Shown here in pieces: positions 12,438-24,700 of a stretch of DNA of 64,000 nt. The position numbers and the translations under genes were made by a program. The first letter of the stretch is position 1. Every line of letters starts with the position of its first letter. Below the pieces are notes generated by a model. The model was not told the DNA's origin and ran no database searches. It was given only the letters and a program-made list of their open reading frames with translations. The stretch covers positions 8,432,001 through 8,496,000 of the forward strand of contig CM082593.2 of NCBI GenBank assembly GCA_040954595.2. The letters are read 5' to 3'. Source of the stretch: Balanoglossus misakiensis (Eukaryota; Hemichordata).

Positions 12438-12637
12438 TCATGGGTCTTGAAAATTTGACCACCATTTAATTATCGCTGCTAGCCCGATTGCGAGCAGACA
12501 AACAACAACAGCAACAACAACAACACAAATAAGTTGCATTCTCTCTGAACAGGTCCTTGAGCCCCTGGAGACTTCCCTTGTCTTCATGGCCTGTCGAGGT
12601 CCACAGCTGGTAGACACATGCATTTGAGTCCCTGATA
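12438..12637 (-). CDS. Terminal exon encoding the membrane anchor
   Basis: This 200 bp exon is entered in phase 1 and ends in TGA (12440-12438). The hydrophobic helix is written largely by a (GTT)n-like microsatellite on the coding strand (plus-strand AAC repeats at ~12500-12530), giving a valine run broken by one alanine. The start of the exon (VSGTQMHVSTS, later VSRGS) resembles the start of exon 2 (VPAGTQTHGSS, later FSGGS), and the introns just upstream are similar too, so exons 2 and 3 look like products of one tandem duplication. Confidence 0.7.
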
Positions 12638-13564
12638 CTGGATGAAAAAGCAATAACCAAAGTCATGACACAAGTCTTTAACAATTAATTTTTGTCTCAA
12701 GCATCCAGGGTATGTGGTAGAATTGTGGCATATTGAGTTAATGTACATTAGCACTAGCAGGTTTTCATAGAAAAAATCCTGTATTACGTACAAAGAATAC
12801 CGGCATACCCATTTTACAAGACTAGTATAAAAAATTTAGTTGTATATTCTAGTACTAACCTGGAGGTTCGGGTTGATCAACACACTCCTTCGTTTGCACA
12901 TTTTCTGCTTTTTTCCTTCTTTCTAACTCGCATGAGCCCCCGGAGAATTCCTGTGGCTTCACGTCTTGAAGTCCATGGCTAGATCCATGGGTTTGTGTCC
13001 CTGCTGGCACTGGATGAGAAGCAATAACCAACATTATTAAAATTCATGAGGATTCATGGCACAAGTTTTTAACATGTAGTACTGTCTCAAGCATGCAGGG
13101 TAATATGTGGTAGTAACTAGTATGTGGCATATTGAGTTTGTGTACCTTATCAATAGTGAATTGTCATAGAAAACTGTTATGCACAGAGATCTATAAGCAA
13201 TATTCAAGTATGTCTATATTATATTCTAATACTAACCTGAAGGTTCGTGTTGGTGGTCATGCTTCTCCGCTTGCACATTTTCTGCTTGGTTCCTTCTTTC
13301 TAACTCATAGTTTTCAACCAAATGTACAAGCTGGTTGTGCTGTATTTTGTGAAGTATATCCTTCAAAAGCTGAAGGTTATTCTCTGCTATGTAGCCACCG
13401 TCTTCTAACGTAAGAAATATTTCTTCTGCTCTGTGAAGTTTTTCGATGGCCCGGTTTGTAATTTGATAACCTCTCAACAAAAATTTTATACTATTCACGT
13501 CATCGGACCATAATGCATCACCCAGATTCTTGTAGAGTGTACGAAGTGGGTTAACTTTATCCAT
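12438..13564 (-). CDS. DED protein with C-terminal membrane anchor (3 exons, ~225 aa)
   Basis: Three minus-strand exons join in perfect phase: 13564-13237, 13009-12860 and 12637-12438, with AG/GT at every border. Residues ~1-95 form a death-effector domain: KFLLRGYQITNRAIEKL, then EEIFLTLEDGGYIAENNL and LLKDILHKIQ follow the helix 2-5 pattern of DEDs. A polar linker of ~80 residues follows. The last exon ends in a hydrophobic helix, LICVVVVAVVVCLLAIGLAA, then IIKWWSNFQDP and a stop, so the product should be a tail-anchored type protein with the DED in the cytosol. I chose MDKVNPLRTL as start because the paralogous first exon (27303) starts MTTINPLRAL and is exactly the same length (328 bp). 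DED proteins act in caspase-8/FADD-type signalling; a membrane-tethered DED protein would be an adaptor or decoy, which is inference. No signal peptide or catalytic domain is seen. Confidence 0.75.
12860..13009 (-). CDS. Linker exon of the DED-membrane gene
   Basis: A 150 bp exon in phase 1 at both ends. Its C-terminal part, ELERRKKAENVQTKECVDQP, is a clear repeat of the end of exon 1 (ELERRNQAENVQAEKHDHQH). Its start matches the start of exon 3. The linker therefore grew by internal duplication. No domain is recognised; it is hydrophilic with charged and Pro/Gln residues. Confidence 0.65.
13237..13564 (-). CDS. DED first exon of the DED-membrane gene
   Basis: The exon encodes the start methionine and a single death-effector domain, and ends in phase 1. 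It is the same length as the first exon of the ROCO gene (27303-26976) and clearly homologous: NPLR.LY..L, then LLRG.Q and a G(Y/F)I stretch are shared. This supports a duplicated pair of loci that later acquired different downstream exons. Confidence 0.7.
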
Positions 13565-13622
13565 TCTGGTGAGAGGGGTCAAGACATAAAATGACTTGAA
13601 ACGCGAATACACCAGCATCTAA

Positions 13623-14740
13623 GGGACCGTTCAGTTTTTACGCCAGGGGGGGGCCGGCAAGTTTGTGTCATCGGTTCTCAAAATCAGGCCGAACCCCCCT
13701 TCACCCCGGACCAAAAAATGATGACCCCCCTTTGACAGACCCAAAAATATGGTGACCCCCACCCCACGCCCAAAACATTCGCCGTCCTGATCCTATGTAC
13801 ACTGTATGCAATAAAGGGAATGAGGCTCCTCACACCTCAATTATATATTTCTTAAAGTATTATTGAAGTATATAATAGTATATCGTTGCAATAAAGAAAT
13901 CTATGCACAAATTAAATGACAAGTCAATACAATAGTTGCTAGAATCGGTAAAACAAGAAAAGTGGCGGGGGTGGGCGTGGGAGGGGGTGTAAAATACGGT
14001 GCTCAAAGTTGCAATTTAATGAACTCAAAAGCAAATTAACTCAATGTTAGGGAGGACAAATTTTAATTTTGCCACTCCACTAAAAGTAAGCATTGGGGGT
14101 TGGGTGGCAAGAAGTCTTCCCTGGTACACTAGACAAACCAGTGAAGAAATGCAATGTGGCGAAGAATGGAGGGGTTGGTGTGGGAGGGGGTGTCCCCCTC
14201 CCACATAAGAAAATTTTGTAAAATATGTAGCGCAAAGTTGCATTTTAATGAACTCAAAAGCAAATTATCTCAATGTTTGGGAGGACCAATTTTACTTTTT
14301 GCCACTCCACTCAAAGTTAGAAGATTTGGCGTCATCTTGTCATGACATCATTTATAAAACTTCTAGTACATAGAAGATGCAGCGCGAAACTATCAGTTAT
14401 GCACAATTATTCTCCTTTATGTATTCACTTTGTTAAATATTATCATTGGTGGGGTTGGGGTGGCAAGCACTCTGCCCTGGTACACTAGACAAACCAGCAA
14501 AAAATGAAATGTGGCGGAGAATGAATGGGGTGGGTGTGGGAGGGGGTGTCCCCCTCCCACATTAGAAAATTTTGTAAAATAAAGGGTGCGAAACTGCAAT
14601 TTTGTGGACTCAAAAGCAAAAGTTCGGTGGCAAAAGTATGTGACCCCCCCTAAACGTTTAAAAAAAACAGATGACCCCCCCTTGTGGACTTCAAATTGTA
14701 AGTGACCCCCCCCCCCCGGCCGTAAAAACTGAACGGTCCC
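13623..14740. mobile_element. PIF/Harbinger-type non-autonomous element (1.1 kb)
   Basis: Terminal inverted repeats GGGACCGTTCAGTTTTTACG are present at both ends, flanked by the 3 bp duplication TAA (13620-13622 and 14741-14743). A TAA/TTA 3 bp duplication is typical of PIF/Harbinger transposition. The interior has two tandem copies of a block containing TGGGAGGGGGTGTCCCCCTC and the G/C-run segment. No transposase is present. It sits just upstream of the DED-membrane gene start. Confidence 0.8.
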
Positions 14741-15002
14741 TAACCAGCAAGGTTCCATTTGGTACAAAGGCATACAAACTTCCGACATTTTCAGGAGGGT
14801 TAAGGATTTGATGAAACCAACAATTTACTTCTCCATTATAAAAAAAATCGTGTTTATGCACACAAGTCGTCGGCCTGTCAAAGCGATATCTTGACAAATG
14901 CTATATTGCTCTACAGGTATATTAAAAAAATCAAAATGGCAACAATTATAGATATTTGGTGCTACAAACAGCAATTTCATGATGTTATACTATTTTATTA
15001 CA

Positions 15003-15660
15003 CCTCACGTATTATACCATATTCGTGATTGGCTGAGACGCGCTCACGTGATATAGAAAAAAAGTGATATAACATGGCTAGAGTTGATAAAGCCCTGTCG
15101 CGTGCGCTGATATTGCCCGCTGGGTTGTTTTGTGTTCTGCGCGCGACTTCTGCGCGTTCCAAACTGTCGTTCAATGGCTTCCTCCACGATCAGTCAACTC
15201 CCGCATCTATGGCTTCAAAGCGACACATAGGCTTAACACCTGTTCAACTGGACGATATTTTACCGCAAACGGACAGTAAATACAACAAAATCGCAACCAA
15301 CAGTGCAGTATTTTCAAAATAATCTAAGTTCGAAGTAGGTATCGTATAATTCTTGGGAGATCGAGACATTTTACATTCTCAGCAACCTACGACATATGGA
15401 CGCGCGTCTACGTTCTTCTATGCCTGCCTTGTATGTACGTTCAAATGTTCGGCGTAATAAAATTAATAACACATGATGCTCGGGCAACATCACGATTTGA
15501 AGCCTGCCCTCGGGCCGGTGATCTCTGACCACAATATTGATGATACCCTCGCCTGCGGCTCGGGCATCATCAATATTATAGTCAGAGATCACCATCCCTC
15601 GTGCAGGCTTCAAATCGTGATATTGCCCTCGCTATCATGTGTTATTATTTAACTACAACA
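15003..15660. mobile_element. Probable non-autonomous element with palindromic 3' half
   Basis: The segment 15450-15655 is an imperfect inverted repeat of about 100 bp arms centred near 15555 (TGATGATACCC... against ...GGGCATCATCA). Just before it, 15074-15322 holds an 82-codon open frame starting MARVDKALSRALILPAG that might be a captured first exon; I do not recognise it. A comparable palindrome occurs at 23901-24029 as a clear insertion, which is why I suspect a mobile element. Borders and target duplication are not resolved. Confidence 0.4.
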
Positions 15661-15720
15661 TTTTAAGAAAATGTGTAATATTGTAAATACATTTAGCAAT
15701 ATATGAGGAATCCAATTTAC

Positions 15721-15790
15721 CTCTTTTCTGCCTCAGGAACTTTGATACTCCCACCCGTAGTCACCTGCACTGCCGTGTCGTCATCCTGGT
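15721..15790 (-). CDS. ROCO gene, last recognised exon
   Basis: A 70 bp exon entered in phase 1. It encodes DQDDDTAVQVTTGGSIKVPE and AEKR. At its end the bases AGGTAAAT can be read either as a splice donor after AG or as AGG TAA, an in-frame stop. Transcript data would decide. No further downstream exon was identified with confidence. Confidence 0.45.
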
Positions 15791-18700
15791 CTGAAATATA
15801 AAAAGTAAGATCATGAAGATATTTTCTTTCAGACAGCCAGAATATAAAAAAAACAATCATAATCAGTCAAATATCAGTGCCCTGGTTTGTTTTCACGTTT
15901 CTATTGTTACATCACGTGGTTACTCATAGATAGGCCATTATAGACAAATGACCACAACACTCAACAGATCTCCAAAGAATAGAAATGTTAGTTTTTGTAT
16001 TGTCGTCCACATTCCGTGCATTTATATTAATCCCTGAAATGATGACATGTTTAGTTCTTGGGAATTTATGCACAGGTATGGCACTTTTTGAGGACACAGC
16101 GTACCACAGCTAAGCATCTGCTGTGTTATTTACTATCTCGATTCCAACCCAATGATGGTATAACTAAATTATATTTCAAGGTGGGTCACGTGGTTAAATA
16201 AAATCACAATAAATATTTTCACGGAAATACAAAGTCAAGAAACACTTACCTGTGTCAAACCACATGTTCAGAGCCTGAGAAACCACATTTGTAGCACTGC
16301 TTGGACAGATGGCCTTTGTTTGGTTTTTCCCTTTTTTGACTTCAACACATCCGTCATCTACATCTTCACACTTTGGAAGTAATTCTCCAGGAGTATGACG
16401 TGAACACTTGCACTTGACACACAGTGTATACACCAAGTTAGGATAGTAGGCTTTGATGAGGGACTTTAATTCGTCTTCAACAAATCGTCGAACAGGCCGG
16501 AGATGTTGTGGCTGTGGGAGCGGCACTGTACTGGAAACATCTGCAGTGAAAACTAGTGCATTCAGCTCGATATCAGACCCTTCTTTGCACAGGGTTACAT
16601 GGAAATCCTCCTCATCCATGAATATACGAACTCTGTGTTGTCGTAAAACCATTTCTTGGTTTGGCCACTTCTTCAGGCACCGTACAACAAGTCGGTAGAA
16701 AAGCCCCTCGGGTAGGAAATTGCCTTTGAAATGGAAATACATAGGACTCCATGATTTGGTGTCTTCTGGACAGATGGCGCCATTCTTCCCTTCCGCGTCT
16801 TTCTTGAGTAGGCTTGGTAGGCAATAAATGGGCATGCTTCCATGCAAGGCAGACATTTCGCAGATGACGTCGTACTTTTCCAATGTTGCCAGAAGAATCT
16901 CCTTGTCTTCTGAGCGGTCACGCTCTTTCAGTAGATAATCTACCAATTCGTCGTGCAGTATACCTTTACCATGCAACTCATCAATCAGACCACATATTCC
17001 CGTTGGGACATCGAACTCTTGTCTGCAACCGATTGACTGGGTGATCAATATTCTGAATATATTAACTAACCACCCCACATTCAAGATGACAGTGTCCTTG
17101 AGTTCTGGTATGGACTTGAAGTGTAGAATTTCCCCAACGTCATGATAGAACGCCAAAGCCTTGCCTATTTCATCTTCTTCCATTTCCAATTTCCTTCCCT
17201 CTTTTTGCACTTCATCTAGGGAAATCTTCTCCTTTTCAAGCTTACGCAAAGAAAGTTCCAAGCGTATCCATTTCGCTGGAACTTTTCCGAGGAAGAAGTA
17301 CTCTTTTGCAAGCTGTTGTACCTTTTTGCGGAGTTTTACAACGTCTTGATCAAGAGTGGTGTTGTCTGATTTCCTTGATTTGTTGTCAATGGCAATCATA
17401 CTTACAAGATGTTCATTAACTGCTTTGGTAGCATTTTTTCTCAGATACTCTTTGATTTTTAGGAGACGCTTCTTAGCCTCTTCATCTATGTCTCTCACTT
17501 CACCATGAAGTCGACTGTCCCTCTGAAACAGGAAAAAATGGATACATGCATATGATTCAGGTTTTTACAATCCGAAGATCGTTACATTTATCATCAAACA
17601 GTAACGCTTTATATGTAAACGTAGATGTCCTTCACCCTAAGCCTTCTATAAACACATCACATGCATATAACTGCTCTCAAATTACACAAGGTCCTATGAA
17701 AATATTTGTAAACAACAATCGTTCATGTTCTTAGTAGGACTATAGCACATTCATCAGCGATTTTCAGGCATGCTTTATTAGTAAGGGACCGTTCAGTTTT
17801 TACGGCCACCAAACTTTTGCTTTTGAGTCCACAAAATTGCAGCTTCGCACCCTTTATTTTACACAATTTTCCCACACCCACCCCCTTCATTCTTCGCCAC
17901 ATTTCATTTTTGCTGGTTTGTCTAGTGTACCAGGGCAGAATGCTTGCCACCCCAACCCCACCGATGATATTATTTAACAAAGTGAATACATAAAGGAGAA
18001 TAATTGTTTAAACCATTTTGCATAACTGATAGTTTCGCGCTGCATCTTCTATATACTAGAAGTTTTATAAATGATGTCATGACAAGATGACGCCAAATCT
18101 TCTAAGGGACCGTTCAGTTTTTACGGCCGGGGGGGGGGGGGGCGGCTAGTTTGTGTCATCGGTTTTCAAAATCAGGCCGACCCCCCCTTCACCCAGGACC
18201 AAAAAATGATGACCCCCCTTTGACAGACCCAAAAATATGATGACCCTGTCAAAAGGGGGGGGGGGTCATCATTTTTTGGTCCTGGGTGAAGGGGGGGTCG
18301 GCCTGCCGTAAAAACTGAACGGTCCCTAATAGGCTTATATTGTACCTGCAGTAAGTCTTTCTTTGTTCCTAAAATGATAACTGGTGGTGCTGCAGGTACA
18401 CCTTTCTCATCACTTCCATCTTGATTTCGGATTTCAGATTCTGGTTTAATGGCATGGGTATGTATCGAGTTCATCCAAAACTCTAGGAATTCTAAGAATG
18501 AAGTCACAATTAGCTGTATCGACAGAACAAGATTTTGTGTGCATCTTGGTGGATTATAAAAAATTGTTCCATAAAGCACATGTGCATCATAGTACATTAA
18601 TTATTACTGCTTTATGTACCGCTGGCCCAAATGGACACGTAAATAGGCATCAACATTACTGATGATAGCAATCAGGCGACTTATCAGGAGGGTAAGCAGT

Positions 18701-21700
18701 TAGAAAACATAGTAACATTACTTTAATACATGTAGTATCACAGGGTGAAAAGTCATCCAATTCCTGAAATCAGTGGTGTCTTTGAGAATAATTAAACATG
18801 TGCATACAAAGGATAAACGTATAATCAGGTGAGTGTCCTATAAATAAAGGGCGTTCTCACTGGCACGTTTACACCGGTGCTACACCGGTGTAGATTTGAC
18901 ACCGACGGAAAAAAACAAGTGAGAACGCTTAACACCGGTGTTGGGCTGGTGGTAATTTGCGATGGCGATGGGTGGTGGGTCAGGGCCAGTGCTGGGCCAG
19001 CGCTCCGCCGCAAATAATCAGTGAGAACGCAAAGATAAACAAACACCGTTCAAAAGCGCCACCCTGCAGTGACTTTTTGGTATGTTTATTAGGTATAGCC
19101 CATTGTCTTTGGTCAGTTTCCATTGTGAAGTCAATCACACTGGACGTGAGTGGTTTTCAAACCATTCGCAGTTTGCCAGGTCTGCAACACTTCTGTCTGC
19201 TACCAACTTTCAGAAGGTTCTCTCGATCACCGAAAAGCTGAGGCATTTTCCATTTATGGATTAACATTCATATACTTCTAAACATTATCAAAACTGTCAC
19301 AAAGTCGTCTAGAACGCATATGCAGGTATAGAAACTGAAACATGTTGCTGTAATGTCCTCGACGTCCTCAATTTTGTTAGTTGCCGTGTTGCTAAACATG
19401 GCCATTTAGACGGTGTTTATTTCAAAACAGTGGCCAAAAGTTTAGTGTGTGGACGCACAGAGATTCTGTGGGCTAATCCCCTGTGTTTACAGAGAGTAAA
19501 CACTGGCCCTACACCGGTGTCGAAACTTTTAGTGAGAACAAGACTTATAGAAAGATATAAGATGGTGTATAGTCAGTTTTAAATTTGTAGCCTCATACAG
19601 ATGAGGAAACAGAGGCCCTACGTCCACCACTCAGAGACCCTCCCTGCCACCTTTTGGTAGTAAAAATGAAATGAATGTCATAAAGCTTAAGTTTTACGTA
19701 CCCTTGACAGTCCACCCATCGTCTATTTCAGTTGCCATGATGTCGTCCAGCGATTTTGTAAGGTCGGTGACAAGAATATAAATAACTCTAGAGGCAAGGA
19801 ATACCTGTGTGTTTGTGTGTGTGTGAGAGAGTGAGAGAGAGAGACAGACAGACAGACAGAAATTATCTATTGCACGATTATCACCTGATGCAACCTATTT
19901 AAAAGTACATCACCGCAACTTGGTAAGTTCATGTCAATTTTAGTTCTTTCTATTTTCAGTTTAGAGTTTAGAACAAAAACAAAACACACATGTACCATGT
20001 ACACCATGCAGTGTATTATGACGGTTATGCTTGTTAATGCCAATTTATCACAAACTTTTTAAGACCTATATCAGCGAAAAGACGCTGCACGAAACATCGT
20101 TGGACTTGGGGTAACACCAGCATACCTGTTTTGTTCAACTTTTAAAGTCGATTGCGTTATAGAATAGGACTCACACTATTACTAAGGATTATCTTTTCCT
20201 CTGGACTGACATTAAAATAATGATTATAACCTCATTACTAAATGTAGCATGGGCTTCCGGAGGTCTTTTATTTCTAATGTTTAAACAGGGCACCGAAAGT
20301 TATTTGAATAACATGAGACTGCATGGTGTCATTATTATATTATGAAATAAGGCTGCATTCACAAACACCTCTGGAGGGGGGGGGGGGCGGGAGAATTCAA
20401 TTTTTTTTACCATTAATTTTCACATCCCCCCTTCCGAACTGCTAAAATTTTCAAATCCCCCCCCCCGCCCCCATTTTCTTTCACACAGCAAAACACATCA
20501 CCTACCGGTATCTATCTTGTAAAAAAAGAAAAACAGCTCCCATGAAAAAATTTGAAACTGATGTTTTCCCTCATCAATGAGTATTAAAACTGAACATTGT
20601 TTATATTTTTTAAGCTTTTGTATTCTTTGTTGGCAGACATTGTAAACCGAGAAGTGAAGGGGGTGGGTTTGGGAGGGGGTGTCCCCCTCCCACGTAAGAA
20701 AATTTTATAAAATACAGAGCTCAAAGCTGCATTTTAATGAAATCCAAAGGCAAATAAACTCAACTACCGGTATGTTGGGGAGGACAAATTTAACCTTTGC
20801 CGCTCAAAGTTAGCATTGGGAGGGGGGGGGGGGGGGCAAGTCCCCTGACCTGGGACACTAGACAAACCAGTCAATGATTTGAAAGGTGTTTATGAATGAC
20901 AGGGGTGGGTGTGGGAGGGGGTGTCCCCCTCCCACATTAGAAAATTTTGTAAAATAAAGGGCGCGAAACTGCATTTTTGTGGACTCAAAATAAATATTTA
21001 GTCCTCAAAGTTTTCAAGTCCCCCCCTTTCAGTCCCTAAATTATTTCAAATCCCCCCCCTTACATACCCTCAATTTTTTCAAATCCCCCCCCCCTCAATT
21101 CTCCTGCCCCCCCCCCCTCCAGAGGTGTTTGTGAATGCAGCCTAAGTGGTAGTGAATTCCAGTGTTTCAGTGCCATATACATTTACTCTGTCTGGTTTTT
21201 GATAAGTCCCTGAATTAGCTGTGCATAATTTGCCCTCTGTCAATGAGGGATGGCAACACAATGATTAATTTATTTGCCAGCACTTTTGTGACACTTTAAA
21301 ATAAATAAAAAGAAGGCATGCTTTCAAAAAAAAGAAGTTAAGAACTACATTTTCAATAATTAACCAGGGGTGTTGTGATTTTTTTACGAGTCCTTTGATG
21401 TTGTTGTTGTTATTTTTTGTCGTTCAGGTATGTGATCTTATTATTTCCCATCTTTGTGTATATATAAATAACATTAAATACGTCTACGTTTTGTAATTAA
21501 TATCCTGTTTATATCTGCTGAATACCACAGGTACAAGATGTACCCCCACTTCACCTGCTTTACTATAGTATACATGTATTTGTATTTCTTAGTACAGTAG
21601 GTAGTTATACGGATTTAGTAATTATATGGATTTTTTCACTTCTATCCATGTATTTATTTTGGGTCATGAATTAGGACAATTTCATTCGAATTATATTCAT

Positions 21701-24700
21701 GCCCCTCCCCATATTTGCGTTGTACATACTTTCATTTCTCCACTTTTGTAATTATGTTTTTCTTTGCGAATGGCAACAAAATAAACAGGACAATTTAGAC
21801 AAAGTCTTAAACATTTCTCGGACATGCCGTTTGTTCCAGAGTCTCTGAAGAAGAAAAGCTAAAATGTGATCCTTCTTTGGAATGAGCAATACATCATGAA
21901 TACAATAAATAGACACAAACCTGGTGAGTTATATAATAAACTTGCTGCCCCGCGTAATCCCACAAACTGAAGTACATGTCAGGTTTATCCCCATCGCTAA
22001 CTTCTTTCAAGCGACGTCTTAATCGTTCCTGAACATCATACGGTCGTTCGTCTTTCAGCTTCAATTCATCAAGTAAGGCATCAAGCTTGGCTTGATTTAC
22101 AGAAGATGATTGCCCTGAACCCTTTTTGATTCCAGCGACGAGAGCATCTCCAAGAATCTCCTTGGTTTCCTTGACAGATTTTTCGCCTTGGTATTTGGTT
22201 CCATGTTCTAATCAAAATTATTGAAAATCATAGTTACGAAAGAGTAACATTTATACTGATAGCGCAGGCTGAAGAATTATACAAAGACTCTATAACTTGT
22301 ACAATTCCAACAAATGAACTCGGAACACGAGCTTATGCATGGATGTAACCACATTTCCAATGTGTGAACTCGCCCGTATGGTGTGCGAAGTTTCTCACGC
22401 ACTAGGTGTGTGTCATCATCGCAAAGTCCGGCGACCATGGCAGAATGCATTCCGGAAATCATACCGGAAAGGTTGAACTTGCATAATTGACATAAACACT
22501 GACAGTGGGAAAATTATGTGCATCACAAACAAAAACTATACAGTCACACAGCTCCACAGAAAAAGAAAACTCACTAAGACTAGTATGTGAAATGTTACTA
22601 ACATGATTAATTTAAAACATCTAAATGGCAGAATTATATGCTCTGAAAATAGAATCTATAAGAATTGAAAATATAAAATACCCTTAAGTATCCATTCAGT
22701 GATGTCAATATTGTAGATATCAGCTCCATCCGTATTTTGATGCTTTTCTTCATAAGGCTCATTGAATAGACTCCGTTTGGTGGATGTCTTCCCTGCACCA
22801 AACGCACCAACCAACATAACACGCCCTCGATATATTTCTTTCTGTGTATTCGGATTTTCAGCTGCCTCCTGTAAATTCCCGAGGAATTCACGTCGCTAAA
22901 ATAATATAACGTATTAAATGCTAAAAAATAGTATAACCTACAAACATTATTCAATGTCATTAATTAGCCCCACTCTCAAATTCTGATTTTTTAGTAATAA
23001 CTTATGTACATTAATTTTGAAACGAAATTGAAATCAACAAATTAAGGATGTACGTTCAGTAACTTCAGTAAAATTGAAAGTATTGTCATTTTTTTAATTG
23101 TGGATTTTTGGATTCTCATTTGTATATATAATGAAAATCCGTAATAAAATATAGGGGTCACCGTGCTTGTTTTTGAAATACAGTGCCATGAATTTAGTCG
23201 ATAATAGAAGAAAACAGCTGAATCAGCATTTTTCACCAATGGTTTGTCTATGGGCAAAATTTTTAACGCAATTTATCTCAAAATAGAGTGTGGTGACCCC
23301 TATATTTTATTTGACCAATGAATTTATATTTATTGGACTGAGCTTTGTGTGGAATTTCGTGAAAATGACAAAAGTAGAAGTTTGTTTTCTAGCGATTATC
23401 AATGTAATCCTATGGGAAAAAGACCGGGCGCGCAGTGTTTCTAGTTTATGTTCTGCGCATACATCCTTAATCTTCGACTAAAATGATAAAAGTTGGGTAT
23501 CTATATACTTACATCCTGGATATCCTGGATATTAGAGAGAGAGAGAGGGAGAGAGAGGAGAGTGAGAGAGAGAGAGAGGGAGGGAGGGAGGGAAAGAGAG
23601 AGACATTTATTATTTACAGGCATGGGAGGAAGTTTACCGCTATTCTCAGATTCAGATTTTTTTGTAATATCTAATGTACATTTGAAACAAAATTGAAATC
23701 AACAAATAAATCTTCAACTAAAATGATAAAAGTAGGGTAACTATATACTTACATCTGAGGAGAGAGAGAGAGAGAGAGAGAGAGGGGGGAATTTACATCA
23801 TTAAAATAATATAATATGTATTAAATGCTAAAAAATAGTATATTTAACCTACAAACATTATTCAATGTCAATAATCAGCCCCACTCTTTTGGATACTATG
23901 AGGTTATTACGAAAATACCGCAAAGTATGCACGAGGACATTAGCGCCAAGTATCGCCCGACGCGCAGCGGAGGGCGATGCGCTGCGCTAATGTCCGAGTG
24001 CATACTTTGCGGTATTTTCGTAATAACCTTATTATTATACATCTTACATCTCCGTTAGTTCTTGTTTTGCATGTTACTTGGCTTTCAAAACGCCAAAAAT
24101 GCCGATACAATCGATCGAAAACCGCTCAGTTGACTCAGTGAGCAGCCATCTTTGTTTTTTGTTTACGTGTGCGCACGTGCGTTGGAGTGGGGGCGCCTTG
24201 AAACCGTCCGCATAACAACGCATACCTGTACACGGTGAGTTGGGGCGCCTTGAAACCTAAAACTTATTTAACGCGCGTTCCGTACGTACCGTTCCGTACG
24301 GCTTTTTATTGCACGCCAAAATCTATTGTTCTCGGCACTAGATGTATAATAATACCCTATACTCATTTTATTACATATTTTCACATATTATGAAATGCCT
24401 GATGTGACTACATATATTTCGGGTAGGGTCATGTAAAGATTTGTTGATGAAAGCGATACTATTGCCATCCAAGGAATTTGGCTTTGGTGCCATCTCCCCG
24501 TTGTATGTAATTCATTTTGCATAGCACCATATCTGTTTCCATGTATAAAAGTTGAGATGTACCTATAATGTTTATCTGTGATATCACACTGAACAGCTAT
24601 AAAGTGAATTCCGTAAGCTGTACAGAGACAGCAAAATGAAGATACATCCTTTCTGTGGTTTAACACGCTCAGGGTTATAGATATCATTTTAAACACTTAA

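Noticed and set aside
15371-15613. 80-codon minus frame MKPARGMVISDYNIDDARAA...
   Set aside because: Lies entirely in the imperfect palindrome at 15450-15655, whose symmetry produces similar frames on both strands.
24388-24696. Minus frame shared by both ROCO-related blocks (also 8113-8355)
   Set aside because: Tested as the missing ROCO exon. A possible 55 bp exon after TACAG ends in the wrong phase, and the frame is not conserved between copies.
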